NCBI RefSeq assembly: GCF_000768355.1
Contig: NZ_AVPU01000006.1
Coordinates: forward strand, 1 to 64,000
Reading direction: 5' to 3'
Length of the DNA: 64,000 bases
Source of the DNA: Lysobacter daejeonensis GH1-9
GTDB lineage: Bacteria; Pseudomonadota; Gammaproteobacteria; Xanthomonadales; Xanthomonadaceae
Shown here: piece by piece, positions 8,067-17,513 of the stretch
Layout of the letters: each line of letters opens with the position of its first letter
Numbering within the stretch: the stretch's first letter is position 1
Position numbers and translations under genes: made by a program
Notes under the pieces: model-generated
Database searches by the model: none
The model's input: the letters and a program-made list of their open reading frames with translations, nothing else
What the model was told of the DNA's origin: nothing

Positions 8067-9051
8067 GACCGGTTTCTCCGACAGGGCTTGGTTCCGAGGA
8101 TACTCCTGTCTCCGGCCGCCAGCTGTCGACGAGGTACAGAGGCCGCTGCTTGGACTCGTCATACAGGCGCCCGAGGTATTCGCCGATCACGCCCAGCGCG
8201 ATCAGCTGCACCCCGCCCAGGAACAGGATGACCGCCATCATCGTCGGCCAGCCGGCAACCGGATCACCCCATAGCAACGCCTTGCCCACGATCCACAGGC
8301 CATAGACGAATGCCAGCAGCGCGGTCAGCAGCCCCAGATAGGTGGCCAGCCGCAGCGGCGCGGTGGTGAAACTGGTGATGCCTTCCAGCGCCAGGTTCCA
8401 CAGCCGCCAGAAATTGAACTTGCTGCTGCCGGCGTTGCGCGCCTCGCGGTGGTACGGCAACGCGACACGGCTGTAGCCCACCCAACCGAACAAGCCCTTC
8501 ATGAAGCGGTGGCGCTCGCGCAACTGCCGCAGTGCCGCCAGCGACCGCTGCGACAACAGGCGGAAGTCACCGGTGTCGGGCGGAATCGGCGTGTGCGATA
8601 GCTGTCCGATCACGCGATAGAACAGGTGCGCGGTGCCGCGCTTCAGCCAGCCTTCGCCGTCCCGCTCCAGGCGCGTGCCGTGCACGTCGTCATAGCCTTC
8701 GCGCCATTTGGCCACGAATTCCGGAATCAGTTCCGGCGGGTCCTGCCCGTCCGCATCCAGGATCAGCGCCGCGCCGCGCTCAACCCGGTCCAGCCCGGCA
8801 GTCAGCGCGAGTTCCTTGCCGAAGTTGCGCGACAGACGCAGTAGCGCCACCCGGCCATCGGCGGCAGCCAGTTGCTGCATCACCGTCCACGTTGCATCGC
8901 GGCTGCCGTCATCCACGTACAGCACGCGACAGATCAGATTGCCCGGCGCCTCCAGCGCATCCATCACGGCCTGCACCCGCGGCTGAAGCAATGGCAGGCT
9001 TTCGGCCTCGTTGTAGGCCGCGACGACGATGGTCAGGTGATCCCGGGTCAT
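8026..9051 (-). CDS. GtrB-like family 2 glycosyltransferase
   Basis: A 341-residue membrane-anchored glycosyltransferase. The N-terminal GT-A domain shows TIVVAAYNEAESLP, VLYVDDGSRDATW, LSRNFGKELALTAGLD and the metal-binding ILDADGQDPPEL. Two C-terminal membrane segments follow (around LATYLGLLTALLAFVYGLWIV and MAVILFLGGVQLIALGVIGEYLGRLY). This layout is that of enzymes such as GtrB, ArnC and dolichol-phosphate mannose synthases that charge undecaprenyl phosphate with one sugar for transfer in the periplasm. The sugar is not predictable. No flippase gene (GtrA) is adjacent. ATG 9051 (MTRDHLTIVVAAYNEAE) is the natural start. The 3' end overlaps the CBS gene. Confidence 0.88.
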   Translation of the reverse strand: MTRDHLTIVVAAYNEAESLPLLQPRVQAVMDALEAPGNLICRVLYVDDGSRDATWTVMQQLAAADGRVALLRLSRNFGKELALTAGLDRVERGAALILDADGQDPPELIPEFVAKWREGYDDVHGTRLERDGEGWLKRGTAHLFYRVIGQLSHTPIPPDTGDFRLLSQRSLAALRQLRERHRFMKGLFGWVGYSRVALPYHREARNAGSSKFNFWRLWNLALEGITSFTTAPLRLATYLGLLTALLAFVYGLWIVGKALLWGDPVAGWPTMMAVILFLGGVQLIALGVIGEYLGRLYDESKQRPLYLVDSWRPETGVSSEPSPVGETGHAHRSAPAGSEVG

Positions 9052-9140
9052 GCGGGGATGGTAACCGTCTGCCCTGCAAAGGCCTACCGGGGGACGCCCG
9101 TGCACCTCACGGCAAAGGTCACTCGCCCCGTTTCATCGAA

Positions 9141-9881
9141 TCAGTCCAACTGCTGCAGGTACTCCGTGCCGCCGATATAACGCATCTGCCGCTGGATCGC
9201 CCGGCTGCGCCGCTGCACATACGGTCCCGGCCGCACGATGCTGTAACGCCGTGGGCTGGGCAGCACCGCGGCCATGCGCGCCGCCTCCGCCGGCCCCAGG
9301 CGCGCCGCATCCTTGTGGAAGTAACTGCGTGCCGCCGCCTGCGCGCCGTATACGCCATCGCCGAACTCGACGATGTTGACGTAGACCTCCATGATCCGCC
9401 GCTTGGGCCACAGCGCCTCAATCAGCAGCGTGTACCAGGCCTCGATGCCCTTGCGCACCCAGCGCGAAGGCCGGCTGCTGCCCTGCCAGAGAAACAGGTT
9501 CTTGGCCGTCTGCTGGCTGATGGTGCTGCCGCCGCGCACCTTGCGCCCGCGGGCATTGCTCTTGCGCGCCTTTGCGATGGCCTTCAGGTCGAAACCGAAA
9601 TGCTCGGAGAAGTTCTGGTCTTCCGCCGCCACCAACGCCACCGGCAACTGACGGGAGACCTCATCCAGGTCACGCCAGTCGTAAGCGATGCGGAAACGCC
9701 AATCCCTTTCGCCCCAGGCCTCCATCTGCCGGGCCACCATGAACGCACTGAGCGGCGGATCGACGAAGCGGAGCACCAGCACCTGCAGCACCGTCGCCAG
9801 CAGGAACAGCAAGGGCAACGCCATCAACCATCGCCGCCAGCGCAGGCGCCTGGGCCGCGTCGCCGAGCCTGTCACCGCCAT
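9141..9881 (-). CDS. mtgA: Monofunctional biosynthetic peptidoglycan transglycosylase
   Basis: A GT51 enzyme of 246 residues that polymerises lipid II into glycan strands without cross-linking. An N-terminal membrane anchor ([22 protein letters not shown]) precedes the GT51 domain. Its motifs are [14 protein letters not shown] (with the catalytic Glu), [51 protein letters not shown] and [10 protein letters not shown]. Length and motifs match MtgA. ATG 9881 is the first start before the membrane anchor, and the same frame runs on upstream without a better candidate. It is divergent from hslO with 90 bp between the starts. Confidence 0.95.
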   Translation of the reverse strand: MAVTGSATRPRRLRWRRWLMALPLLFLLATVLQVLVLRFVDPPLSAFMVARQMEAWGERDWRFRIAYDWRDLDEVSRQLPVALVAAEDQNFSEHFGFDLKAIAKARKSNARGRKVRGGSTISQQTAKNLFLWQGSSRPSRWVRKGIEAWYTLLIEALWPKRRIMEVYVNIVEFGDGVYGAQAAARSYFHKDAARLGPAEAARMAAVLPSPRRYSIVRPGPYVQRRSRAIQRQMRYIGGTEYLQQLD

Positions 9882-9971
9882 CTCACCGTCTTGCGCAACC
9901 AAGGTCCCGCCCCCATGTACGCGCGATGCCCCCGCGCCAGACGGCATTATCCGCGAAGCGCGCCCTCCCGC

Positions 9972-10925
9972 ATGAGTTCCGTTGCCATGACCGACGCCAC
10001 CCCCACCACCATCCCCGATGACCGCGACCAGCTCACCCGGTTCCTTCTCGAAGACGCTGGCGTTCGCGGCGTGCTGGTGCACCTGGACGACACCTGGCAA
10101 CAGATCCGCCGCCGCGCCACCGGCACCCCGCATGACGGCGTGACCCCGCCCGCCTCGGTGGTGGAACTGCTGGGCGAGGCCGTCGCCGCCTCGGCGTTGT
10201 TCACCGGCCACGCCAAGGTCGAGGGGCGCCTGTCGGTGCAACTGCGCAGCAGCGCCGTGCTCCGCACATTGTTCGCCGAATGCACGGCCGCGGGCACCCT
10301 GCGCGGCATCGCCCAGTTGTCCGGCGATGGCCCGGTTTCCCGCGACCTGCGCGAACTCGGCGATGACGCCCTCCTGGCCATCACCATCGAGAATCCGGCC
10401 CTTGGCAACCGCGAGCCCGTCCGCTACCAAGGGCTGGTGGCACTGGATTCGGACACGCTGGCCGGCGCCTTCGAAGGCTACTTCCGCCAGTCCGAGCAGC
10501 TGCCCACCCGCCTGCTGCTTGCGGTGGATGACACGCGCGCCGCGGGCCTGATGCTGCAGAAGCTTCCCGGCGACAGCGGCGATGCGGACGGCTGGAACCA
10601 CGTGGGCGCCCTCTTCGACACCCTCGGCCCGGCCGAGCTGCTGGCCACCGACACCGCCACCCTGCTCACCCGGCTGTTCCACGAAGGGGACGTGCGTCTG
10701 CTGGGGTCGCGCGCCCTGCGCTTCGCCTGCTCCTGCTCGCGCGAACGGGTCGAATCCATGCTGGTCTCACTGGGCGCCGACGAGGCCCGGGCCGCCGTGG
10801 CCGATGACGAGGCCAAGGTGCGTTGCGAGTTCTGTGGGGAGGAGTACCGGTTCAGTTCCGAGCAGATCGAGCAGTTGCTGGAGGCGGCCAAGGCCAGCTT
10901 CGAGGCCCCCGAGCGCGCCCAATGA
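9972..10925 (+). CDS. hslO: Redox-regulated chaperone Hsp33
   Basis: Hsp33 is a holdase that is activated by oxidation of a zinc-bound cysteine switch. This protein has 317 residues. The C-terminal zinc centre is [12 protein letters not shown] followed by [11 protein letters not shown], giving the expected CxC and CxxC pairs. The N-terminal chaperone core is conserved ([51 protein letters not shown]). ATG 9972 ([11 protein letters not shown]) and ATG 9987 are both possible starts. The end of the gene is followed by an AT-rich stretch that precedes the next gene. Confidence 0.95.
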   Translation: MSSVAMTDATPTTIPDDRDQLTRFLLEDAGVRGVLVHLDDTWQQIRRRATGTPHDGVTPPASVVELLGEAVAASALFTGHAKVEGRLSVQLRSSAVLRTLFAECTAAGTLRGIAQLSGDGPVSRDLRELGDDALLAITIENPALGNREPVRYQGLVALDSDTLAGAFEGYFRQSEQLPTRLLLAVDDTRAAGLMLQKLPGDSGDADGWNHVGALFDTLGPAELLATDTATLLTRLFHEGDVRLLGSRALRFACSCSRERVESMLVSLGADEARAAVADDEAKVRCEFCGEEYRFSSEQIEQLLEAAKASFEAPERAQ

Positions 10926-11049
10926 CGGCCGGTCGCGGGCCGGATGCCCGTTTTGTGACCAAGTGATTGTTAAGGAAGTATAAATTCGCTAGAGTCTTGG
11001 GCAAGACAAAGGGGAACTTCGTCGATCGGCACCGGTCGATACGTACGCC

Positions 11050-11925
11050 ATGTATCCGCGCCTGCTGCAACTTTCGCTCACCCTGATGCTCGCCCTTGGC
11101 GCGGCCGCCGGTGCGCACGCGCAGTCCAAGGCGCGGACGCCCGCGCAGGGTGACAAGGCGACCGTCCTCCCCGTACTGAACAATGTCAGTGGCAAGGTCG
11201 AGGCCTATCTGCTGCTGGAGCCCACGACGACACCGGTCGCCGGTGCCCGCTGGCGCGTCGGCCAGTCCTCGCTGGATGCCGCCTTCGGCCTGGATTCCGG
11301 CGATACGCTCGGCCTCGTCTGCGACCGCAAGACCGGCCTGGTCGGTGCCATCGGCAACCTTGCCAACCACTGCATGCTCGCCGCACTGGACCAGGAGGGG
11401 GGCGGGCGCGGCAGCCGCCAAGGCGCCGTTGGCGCCAGCCTCAACCGCGCTGCCGGGCGCATCGGCGTGGCGTTGGGCACCGGTCGCGACACCCTGCCCG
11501 CCTGGCTCAGCCCCAGCGGGCGGCAGAGCAAGTTCGAACAGAACACCCTGACCGTTTACGGCCAGAAGCACATTGGCTCGGAAGCCACCGTCTCGATTGG
11601 TGGCACCTGGGCACGTGCCACCCTGATTCCGGCCGGCGAGGCCAGCACGCAACTCGCAGACCAGTGGACCACCCGTTCGCTGAGCATTGGTGCCGCGAAG
11701 GGCGCGTTCAGCGCGAACATCATTGGCCGAGTGGTTGAGACTCCCAGCCAGCCTGGCCAATGGGAAGGCCTGGGCGTTGGCCTGACCTGGCGCACACCGT
11801 GGAGTGGCCAGCTGACCGTGGGTGCCGAAAACGTGGTGACGCGCGGACGGAATCCGTTCGCCCCCCGCGACCAGGACGACAACGAGGGCACGGTGCCGTA
11901 CGTGCGGTACGAACAGGACCTCTGA
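11050..11925 (+). CDS. Secreted protein of unknown function, possibly a small outer-membrane barrel
   Basis: A 291-residue protein with a clear signal peptide (MYPRLLQLSLTLMLALGAAAGAHA, cleavage about residue 24). I do not recognise the family. The mature part is built of short alternating polar/hydrophobic stretches, for example RIGVALGTGR, EATVSIGGTWARATL, RSLSIGAAKGAFSANIIGRVV and EGLGVGLTWRT, which look like beta-hairpins of an outer-membrane barrel. The sequence ends EQDL, however, not in the aromatic residue usual for barrels. Two cysteines (LVCDRKTG and NHCMLAAL) could form a disulfide. The AT-rich sequence GTATAAAT, about 70 nt upstream, may hold its promoter. It ends at a strong terminator and so is likely monocistronic. 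Confidence 0.6.
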   Translation: MYPRLLQLSLTLMLALGAAAGAHAQSKARTPAQGDKATVLPVLNNVSGKVEAYLLLEPTTTPVAGARWRVGQSSLDAAFGLDSGDTLGLVCDRKTGLVGAIGNLANHCMLAALDQEGGGRGSRQGAVGASLNRAAGRIGVALGTGRDTLPAWLSPSGRQSKFEQNTLTVYGQKHIGSEATVSIGGTWARATLIPAGEASTQLADQWTTRSLSIGAAKGAFSANIIGRVVETPSQPGQWEGLGVGLTWRTPWSGQLTVGAENVVTRGRNPFAPRDQDDNEGTVPYVRYEQDL

Positions 11926-12006
11926 ATCCGCCTATTCAGAAAATTGCGTCCCCCCTTCGACAGCGCATTCGCCCGATTTAACAAAACAACCCCCTGAATT
12001 GACAGG

Positions 12007-12042
12007 AAAAAAAGGCCACCCAACCGGGTGGCCTTTTGCTTT
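12007..12042 (+). terminator. Intrinsic terminator before the TonB receptor gene
   Basis: GGCCACCC (12014-12021), an AACC loop, GGGTGGCC (12026-12033), then TTTTGCTTTG. Seven A residues precede the stem, so it could also act on the other strand. It separates the 11050 gene from the receptor gene. Confidence 0.9.
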
Positions 12043-12053
12043 GTTAACGACAC

Positions 12054-12082
12054 TTTAATTTTCGCTTCAAGGGGTCTACTAT
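12054..12082 (+). promoter_or_regulatory. Candidate promoter of the TonB receptor gene
   Basis: TTTAAT (12054-12059) and TACTAT (12077-12082) are separated by 17 bp in an AT-rich patch after the terminator. The predicted leader of about 80 nt contains the palindrome TTCCCATGGGAA at 12132-12143 and a purine-rich GGAGAGAGAG directly ahead of the start codon. Confidence 0.5.
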
Positions 12083-12170
12083 CCGGAAGGCCTTGCCGGA
12101 TTTGGTGTCTTTCTTGACGCCACTGGTGAGGTTCCCATGGGAATTACCAAGCCTTTACTTGGAGAGAGAG

Positions 12171-15100
12171 ATGACCTTTAAGACCAACAAGCTGCGCGAC
12201 GCGATTTCCTTCGCGCTCGTTGTCGGCACTGCGGGCACCGGCGTGGCATTCGCGCAGGAAGCCCAGCAGGAAGAAGCCACCACGCTGGATCGCATCGAAG
12301 TGACCGGCTCGCGCATCAAGCGCGCCGAAGTCGAGACCTCGCAGCCGATCTTCACCCTCGACCGCGCCGACATCCAGGCCCAGGGCCTGACCTCGGTCGG
12401 TGACGTGATCCAGAACATCACGGCCAACGGCTCGACCCTCAACAGCACCTTCAACAACGGCGGCAACGGCGAAACCCGCGTCAGCCTGCGTAACCTCGGC
12501 TCGAACCGCACCCTGGTGCTGGTCAACGGCCGTCGTTGGGTCGGCGGCACCGGTCTCGGTGGCGCGGTCGACCTGAACACCATCCCGACCGCCGCGGTCG
12601 AGCGCATCGAAGTCCTGAAGGACGGCGCCTCGGTCATCTACGGATCGGACGCCATCTCGGGCGTGGTCAACGTCATCCTGCGTAACGACTACCAGGGTGC
12701 CGAAGCCAACGCCTACTTCGGTCAGTTCGACAAGGGCGACGGCACCAAGCAGTCTTACGACCTGACCATCGGCACCTCCGACGAGCGCTTCAGCGCGATG
12801 TTCGGCGCCGCCTACGTCAAGGAAGAGCCGGTCATGGCCGGCGACCGCGAGATTTCCGCCGTTCCGACCTACAAGACCGGCAACGCGTTCGGCAGCAGCA
12901 CCACGCCGAACGGCCGCTTCGGTTTCGGCGACACCGCGTGCCAGCGTCAGAACAACACTGGCCAGCTGCTGTGGGTCAACCCCACCACGGGCGCCCTGAC
13001 CACCACCCCGCAGTTCGATGCCGATGGCAACGAACTGAAGGCCATGGTCGCCGCAGGCAACCAGCGCATCGACACCACGAACTGCCAGCCGGGCACCTAC
13101 ACCCGCAACAGCGCGACCGATCCGTACCGCCTGTTCGCCATTCCTGCCGATATCTACAACTTTGCGCCGGACAACTACCTGCTGACCCCGCAGGAGCGCA
13201 AGTCGGTCTTCGGCCGTGCGACCCTGAACATCACCGACAACACCTCGGCGTTCATCCAGGCTTCGTACAACAACCGTCGCTCCGAGCAGCTGCTGGCAGC
13301 CATGCCGATCGTGCTGGGCACCATCGCCGGTGGCCAGGCCGGGACGATCAAGATCGACAAGGACAACTACTACAACAACTTCACGGATGCCGACGGCAAC
13401 CAGGTTGACGTCACCCGCATCCAGCGCCGTGCCGTCGAGACCGGCGGTCGTTCGTTCAACCAGAACGTCGACACCTTCGGCTTCTCTGGCGGCCTGGAAG
13501 GTTCGTTCGAGTTCGCCGACCGCTTCTTCTCGTGGGACGCGGGCATGGTCTATGGTCGCAACGACCAGAACGACACGACCTACGGCCTGTTCAACCTGCT
13601 GGCCCTGCGCCAGTCGCTCGGCCCGTCGATGCTGATCGATGGCAAGCCGCAGTGCGTGACCGTCGCCGGCGATGCCAGCACCGTCATCGATGGCTGCGTG
13701 CCGATGAACCTGCTGGGTGGCGTGGGCACGATCACTCCGGAAATGATCGCCTTCAACTCGTTCACCGCGCACGACGAGTTCGGCTACAAGATGAAGCAGT
13801 ACTTCGCCAACATCAGCGGCGAGATCGTCGAGCTGCCGGGCGGCATGCTGGGCTTCGCTGCGGGCGTTGAGCGCCGCACCGAGAACGGCTATGACTCGCC
13901 GGACGCCCTGATCAACTCGGGCAACACCACCGGCAACGCGCGTACCGCCACCGCTGGTGCGTACAGCGTCGAGGAAGCCTACCTCGAGTTCGCGATCCCG
14001 CTGCTTCGTGACCTGCCGGGCGCCAAGGAACTGGAGTTCAGCGTCGCTGGCCGTTACTCCGACTACAGCAACTTCGGCGACACCACCAATGCCAAGTTCG
14101 GCTTCAAGTGGCGTCCGTTCGAGGACCTGCTGGTCCGTGGTAACTGGTCCGAGGGCTTCCGCGCTCCGTCGATCAACGAGCTGTACCAGGGCGTGTCCGA
14201 CTCCTACCCGCCGATCGCCGATCCCTGCTCGACCACCTTCGGTGGTGGCTACAACGGCCTGACGGCCGAGCAGAAGGCCCGCTGCCACGCCGAGGGCGTG
14301 CCGGTGGGTGGCTATGATCAGGGCAACGGCCAGATCCGCATCAGCGTCGGCGGCAACCCGAACCTGATGCCGGAGAAGTCCGAGACCTCGACCTTCGGCT
14401 TCGTCTACAGCCCGAGCTACCTGGAAGGCTTCGACGTGTCGCTGGATTGGTGGAAGATCGAGCTGACCGACATTATCACGACCTTCTCGGGTCAGTTCAT
14501 CGTCGACGACTGCATCGAGAACGGCAATGCGCAGGCCTGCTCGTTGTACACCCGTGACTCCAGCGGTCAGATCACCGACCTGCTGGCGTCCGGCCTGAAC
14601 CTCGGCGCTGCCCGCGTTGAAGGCTACGACATGACGGTTAACTACCGCCTGCCGGAGCAGTCGTGGGGCAAGCTGAGCTTCACCTGGGATACCACCTACA
14701 TGGCGGAATACTCCCAGGACAACGACGGCGACGGCGACATCGACGAAGATGACGGCGGCAGCGTCGTGGGCGAGTACTTCGACCGCAACAACAACTGGCG
14801 CATCCGCTCCAACCTGATGACCCGTTGGGAGAAGGGTGATTTCGGCGCCACCTGGTCGGCCCGTTACTACTCGCGTCAGGAAGAAGAGTGCCCGTTCGGC
14901 TACAACGATTACGGCTTCGGCCAGTTGTGCTCGGATCCGGTGTTCACGGCGTCGACCACGGATGACCCGAACAAGCTCGCCGCGGGCTCGATGAACCACA
15001 TCGGCGGCGTGACCTATCACGACGTGACCGCCTACTGGAAGGCTCCGTGGAACGCCCGCATCACCCTGGGCGTGAACAACATCGGCGACAAGGATCCGCC

Positions 15101-15191
15101 GGTTTCGTTCACCACGTTCGCCAACAGCTTCGACCCGCAGTATGAAGTCCCGGGTCGCTTCGTGTACCTGCAGTACAACCAGAAGTTCTAA
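12171..15191 (+). CDS. TonB-dependent outer-membrane receptor (large)
   Basis: A 1006-residue receptor. The signal peptide ends near [10 protein letters not shown]. The plug domain (about residues 30-170) shows [73 protein letters not shown]. The C-terminal barrel contains [28 protein letters not shown] and ends in YNQKF with a terminal Phe, the usual barrel insertion signal. It has several extracellular Cys pairs and an acidic [14 protein letters not shown] loop that may bind calcium. ATG 12171 follows GGAGAGAGAG directly, and the frame runs further upstream without another RBS. The ligand is unknown. An oxygenase gene follows on the same strand behind a terminator. Confidence 0.95.
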   Translation: MTFKTNKLRDAISFALVVGTAGTGVAFAQEAQQEEATTLDRIEVTGSRIKRAEVETSQPIFTLDRADIQAQGLTSVGDVIQNITANGSTLNSTFNNGGNGETRVSLRNLGSNRTLVLVNGRRWVGGTGLGGAVDLNTIPTAAVERIEVLKDGASVIYGSDAISGVVNVILRNDYQGAEANAYFGQFDKGDGTKQSYDLTIGTSDERFSAMFGAAYVKEEPVMAGDREISAVPTYKTGNAFGSSTTPNGRFGFGDTACQRQNNTGQLLWVNPTTGALTTTPQFDADGNELKAMVAAGNQRIDTTNCQPGTYTRNSATDPYRLFAIPADIYNFAPDNYLLTPQERKSVFGRATLNITDNTSAFIQASYNNRRSEQLLAAMPIVLGTIAGGQAGTIKIDKDNYYNNFTDADGNQVDVTRIQRRAVETGGRSFNQNVDTFGFSGGLEGSFEFADRFFSWDAGMVYGRNDQNDTTYGLFNLLALRQSLGPSMLIDGKPQCVTVAGDASTVIDGCVPMNLLGGVGTITPEMIAFNSFTAHDEFGYKMKQYFANISGEIVELPGGMLGFAAGVERRTENGYDSPDALINSGNTTGNARTATAGAYSVEEAYLEFAIPLLRDLPGAKELEFSVAGRYSDYSNFGDTTNAKFGFKWRPFEDLLVRGNWSEGFRAPSINELYQGVSDSYPPIADPCSTTFGGGYNGLTAEQKARCHAEGVPVGGYDQGNGQIRISVGGNPNLMPEKSETSTFGFVYSPSYLEGFDVSLDWWKIELTDIITTFSGQFIVDDCIENGNAQACSLYTRDSSGQITDLLASGLNLGAARVEGYDMTVNYRLPEQSWGKLSFTWDTTYMAEYSQDNDGDGDIDEDDGGSVVGEYFDRNNNWRIRSNLMTRWEKGDFGATWSARYYSRQEEECPFGYNDYGFGQLCSDPVFTASTTDDPNKLAAGSMNHIGGVTYHDVTAYWKAPWNARITLGVNNIGDKDPPVSFTTFANSFDPQYEVPGRFVYLQYNQKF

Positions 15192-15214
15192 TCTGGTCGC
15201 ATGACGGTGCATTG

Positions 15215-15245
15215 ACTACGGCCCCGCAAGGGGCCGTAGTTTTTT
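15215..15245 (+). terminator. Strong intrinsic terminator after the TonB receptor gene
   Basis: ACTACGGCCCC (15215-15225), a GCAA tetraloop, GGGGCCGTAGT (15230-15240) and a run of T residues from 15240. The 11-bp perfect stem with a GNRA-type loop should separate the receptor from the oxygenase that starts 28 nt later. Confidence 0.95.
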
Positions 15246-15273
15246 GAGCAACCCGCCGCCTAGAGACAGCCGC

Positions 15274-15933
15274 ATGTCCTTTGAGATCAAACCGGTATTT
15301 GCCGTGCCTTTTGCGCAGGATTTCCACCCTGCTCCGGATGCATTGAACGCAAGCTTGAAATCCCTGCTCCTGGCCCGCGAGACGGAGGGGGCCAAGTACG
15401 CGAATCCCAACCCATCGCTGCGTCAGCAGCCGGGGGTCTTCGAGAGCGACTTCAACCTTTTCTCATGGCCCGATCGGTGTATCCAGGAGCTCAGGGAGTT
15501 TGCATGGACGGCATTGGCCAGAACGATCCAGGAACTCAATGGCTACACCGCTGAGCAAATGCGGAGCATGCAGATCTTTTCCCACACGTGGTATCACGTG
15601 ACGCGCCACGGGGGATTCACCATCGCCCACACCCACCCGATGGCGTCATGGTCAGGCGTGTATTGTGTTGCGCCCGGCGAAACACCCGAAGACCACCCGG
15701 AATCCGGCGTGCTGCGGTTTCACAATCCGCACTTCTACAGCAACGTCTTCCTGGACCCAGGAAACGCGCGCCTGCGGGCCCCGTTCCATCACGGGACCTG
15801 GAGCGTCCAGTTCAAGGCGGGGCAGCTGGTCCTATTCCCGTCGTGGCTGCAGCACGAAGTGTTGCCTTTCTATGGCCGCGACGAACGAATCACGATTGCG
15901 TTCAATTGCTGGTTTGGAACAAACGGGCCCTAG
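15274..15933 (+). CDS. Putative Fe(II)/2-oxoglutarate-dependent oxygenase
   Basis: A 219-residue soluble enzyme of the putative 2OG-Fe(II) oxygenase family (PF13759-like) that often accompanies TPR proteins and TonB receptors. The likely iron ligands are in IAHTHPMASWSGVYCV (His119 and His121) and WLQHEVLPF (His194), with Arg205 in DERITIAFNCWF as a candidate 2-oxoglutarate ligand. The double-stranded beta-helix order His-x-His ... His ... Arg fits the family. Its substrate is unknown. ATG 15274 is preferred over an upstream in-frame start that would overlap the terminator T-run. It converges with the sulfotransferase operon, and the stop codons are only 17 nt apart. Confidence 0.82.
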   Translation: MSFEIKPVFAVPFAQDFHPAPDALNASLKSLLLARETEGAKYANPNPSLRQQPGVFESDFNLFSWPDRCIQELREFAWTALARTIQELNGYTAEQMRSMQIFSHTWYHVTRHGGFTIAHTHPMASWSGVYCVAPGETPEDHPESGVLRFHNPHFYSNVFLDPGNARLRAPFHHGTWSVQFKAGQLVLFPSWLQHEVLPFYGRDERITIAFNCWFGTNGP

Positions 15934-15950
15934 GCGTCTTCCGCGCAAGG

Positions 15951-17513
15951 CTAATCCAGCGCTAGCGCTTCCCGCAGGGGGCCAAGATGGTGTTCGTACG
16001 GGACGCGCGCCTGTGCGCGGTCCCGGCGGATCCCCTGGCGCGCCAGAGTCGCGCTCGCCGTGGCCACGGTGCCACTCGAGCGCTGTACGTCCACCATCTC
16101 TGGCACGAATTGCAGACCGCAATGGTCGGCCACGCGACGCGCGACAGCCTCCGTGTCTCGGACCAGTTCGTCGTAGTAAACGTCCATGAACACGCCCGGT
16201 AGCATTTCGCGCCAATGGGCGACGACCCGGCTGTACACACGATGGAATCGTCCTAGCTCGGCGAGGTCGTACGAATACGGCGCCACGCCCGCGAATAGCG
16301 TGCGCAGGTTGGAAAAACAGGTGTCCATCGGGTCCCGCACCAAATGCAGGATCCTCGCCTGTGGCAAGGCCTTGGCGATATAGCCCACGTGCCAGAAATT
16401 GATGGGCAGCTTCTCGGTGAAATAGGGCTTGCCACGCGAAAGCCATCGCGCGGCCTCGGCGTACCCGTCCGCGACCGCATCGAAATCCGCATCGGCTGCA
16501 CGTCGGATCATTTCCGAGTCGATGCGCCCTGGTGTGGCGTGGTCCGTCGCCAGTTGCATCTGCGCGTCGAAGGCATAGGTTTCACCAGCATCGGCGATGT
16601 CCGGATGCCCGGACAGGATGCGCTCCAGGAGGGTCGTCCCCGACCGATGCATACCCACGATGAAAATGGGCACGGCCGGCTGGGGCTTGGCGCTGCGCTG
16701 CTGCAGAAAAGCCGTCGTGGACTGGGCGATGAGCGCGTCGGCTTGGCGTTCGTCGTCGTCGACCGCGTACTTCAATTGCCTGCGCTTGCTTCGGCAACCA
16801 CGCTCCAGCGCCTCCCAAGCGGCCTCGTACTCGCCCAGGTCGTGCAACTCCTTGTGCAGGGCGTACGCCAGATACGGTTCACCCGCGCTGCCCGCAGGCA
16901 CCCGTGCGAGGCGTTCGCGCAGGTCCTCCACGTGGTTCCTCTCCGGTGTCTGCGTGCGGACACTGGCGCGCATCCAGGCGTTCTGCACCACGGTGGGGTC
17001 CAACGCCAACGATCGGGCGTAGCAGGCCTCCGCGTCGTCGAGCTCGCCATCGAACAAGTGCAGGTTGCCGCGCACGTGAAGGCAGGCCGCATCGTTGGGA
17101 GCCCTCACCAGTGCCGCGTCCAGCAAGCGCTTGGCTTCCGCATGGGCACCGATTGAGCTGAGCATCACCGCAGCTTTAGCCACCGCACCCGCCGGGGCCT
17201 GCGCAGCAAAGGTCGGCGCCGACAAGCATTCGACCAGTCGCTCGAATTCATTGAAGTACCGCAGCCGTTGCGCCAAGGCGAAACGCAGCGCGGGATGCGC
17301 GGGCTGGGTCTGCCACGCCCGCAACGTTGCGTCGCGCGCCTCGCGATGGCGCCCCTCCTTTCCCAGGGCAAACGACAATCCCAGCAGTGACGGCGTATGG
17401 TGCGGCATGGCGCGCAGGGCCCGCCGGTATCCCAGCGAAGCCCCTGCCCAGTCGCCCCGATCCTTGGCCGCCTCCGCCGATAGCCAATGTCGGTGTGCCT
17501 GTTCACTGCTCAT
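15951..17513 (-). CDS. TPR-sulfotransferase fusion
   Basis: A 520-residue protein. The N-terminal half (about 10-260) is helical with TPR-like units, for example DWAGASLGYRRALRAMPHHTP and DAEACYARSLALDP. The C-terminal half is a sulfotransferase. The 5'-phosphosulfate loop is VGMHRSGTTLLERIL (about 286-300) and the 3'-phosphate site is HLVRDPMDTCFSNLR (about 390-404), so PAPS binding looks intact. TPR-sulfotransferases resemble tyrosylprotein sulfotransferases, and the TPRs could present a protein substrate. The ATG at 17513 overlaps the stop of the upstream gene by 11 nt. It is the last of three closely packed genes. Confidence 0.85.
   Translation of the reverse strand: MSSEQAHRHWLSAEAAKDRGDWAGASLGYRRALRAMPHHTPSLLGLSFALGKEGRHREARDATLRAWQTQPAHPALRFALAQRLRYFNEFERLVECLSAPTFAAQAPAGAVAKAAVMLSSIGAHAEAKRLLDAALVRAPNDAACLHVRGNLHLFDGELDDAEACYARSLALDPTVVQNAWMRASVRTQTPERNHVEDLRERLARVPAGSAGEPYLAYALHKELHDLGEYEAAWEALERGCRSKRRQLKYAVDDDERQADALIAQSTTAFLQQRSAKPQPAVPIFIVGMHRSGTTLLERILSGHPDIADAGETYAFDAQMQLATDHATPGRIDSEMIRRAADADFDAVADGYAEAARWLSRGKPYFTEKLPINFWHVGYIAKALPQARILHLVRDPMDTCFSNLRTLFAGVAPYSYDLAELGRFHRVYSRVVAHWREMLPGVFMDVYYDELVRDTEAVARRVADHCGLQFVPEMVDVQRSSGTVATASATLARQGIRRDRAQARVPYEHHLGPLREALALD

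Noticed and set aside
12144-15212. Open frame of over 1000 codons antisense to the TonB receptor
   Set aside because: Its sequence is Val/Asp/Arg-rich with no domain, it mirrors the codon bias of the sense gene, and the sense strand has a signal peptide, plug and barrel motifs.
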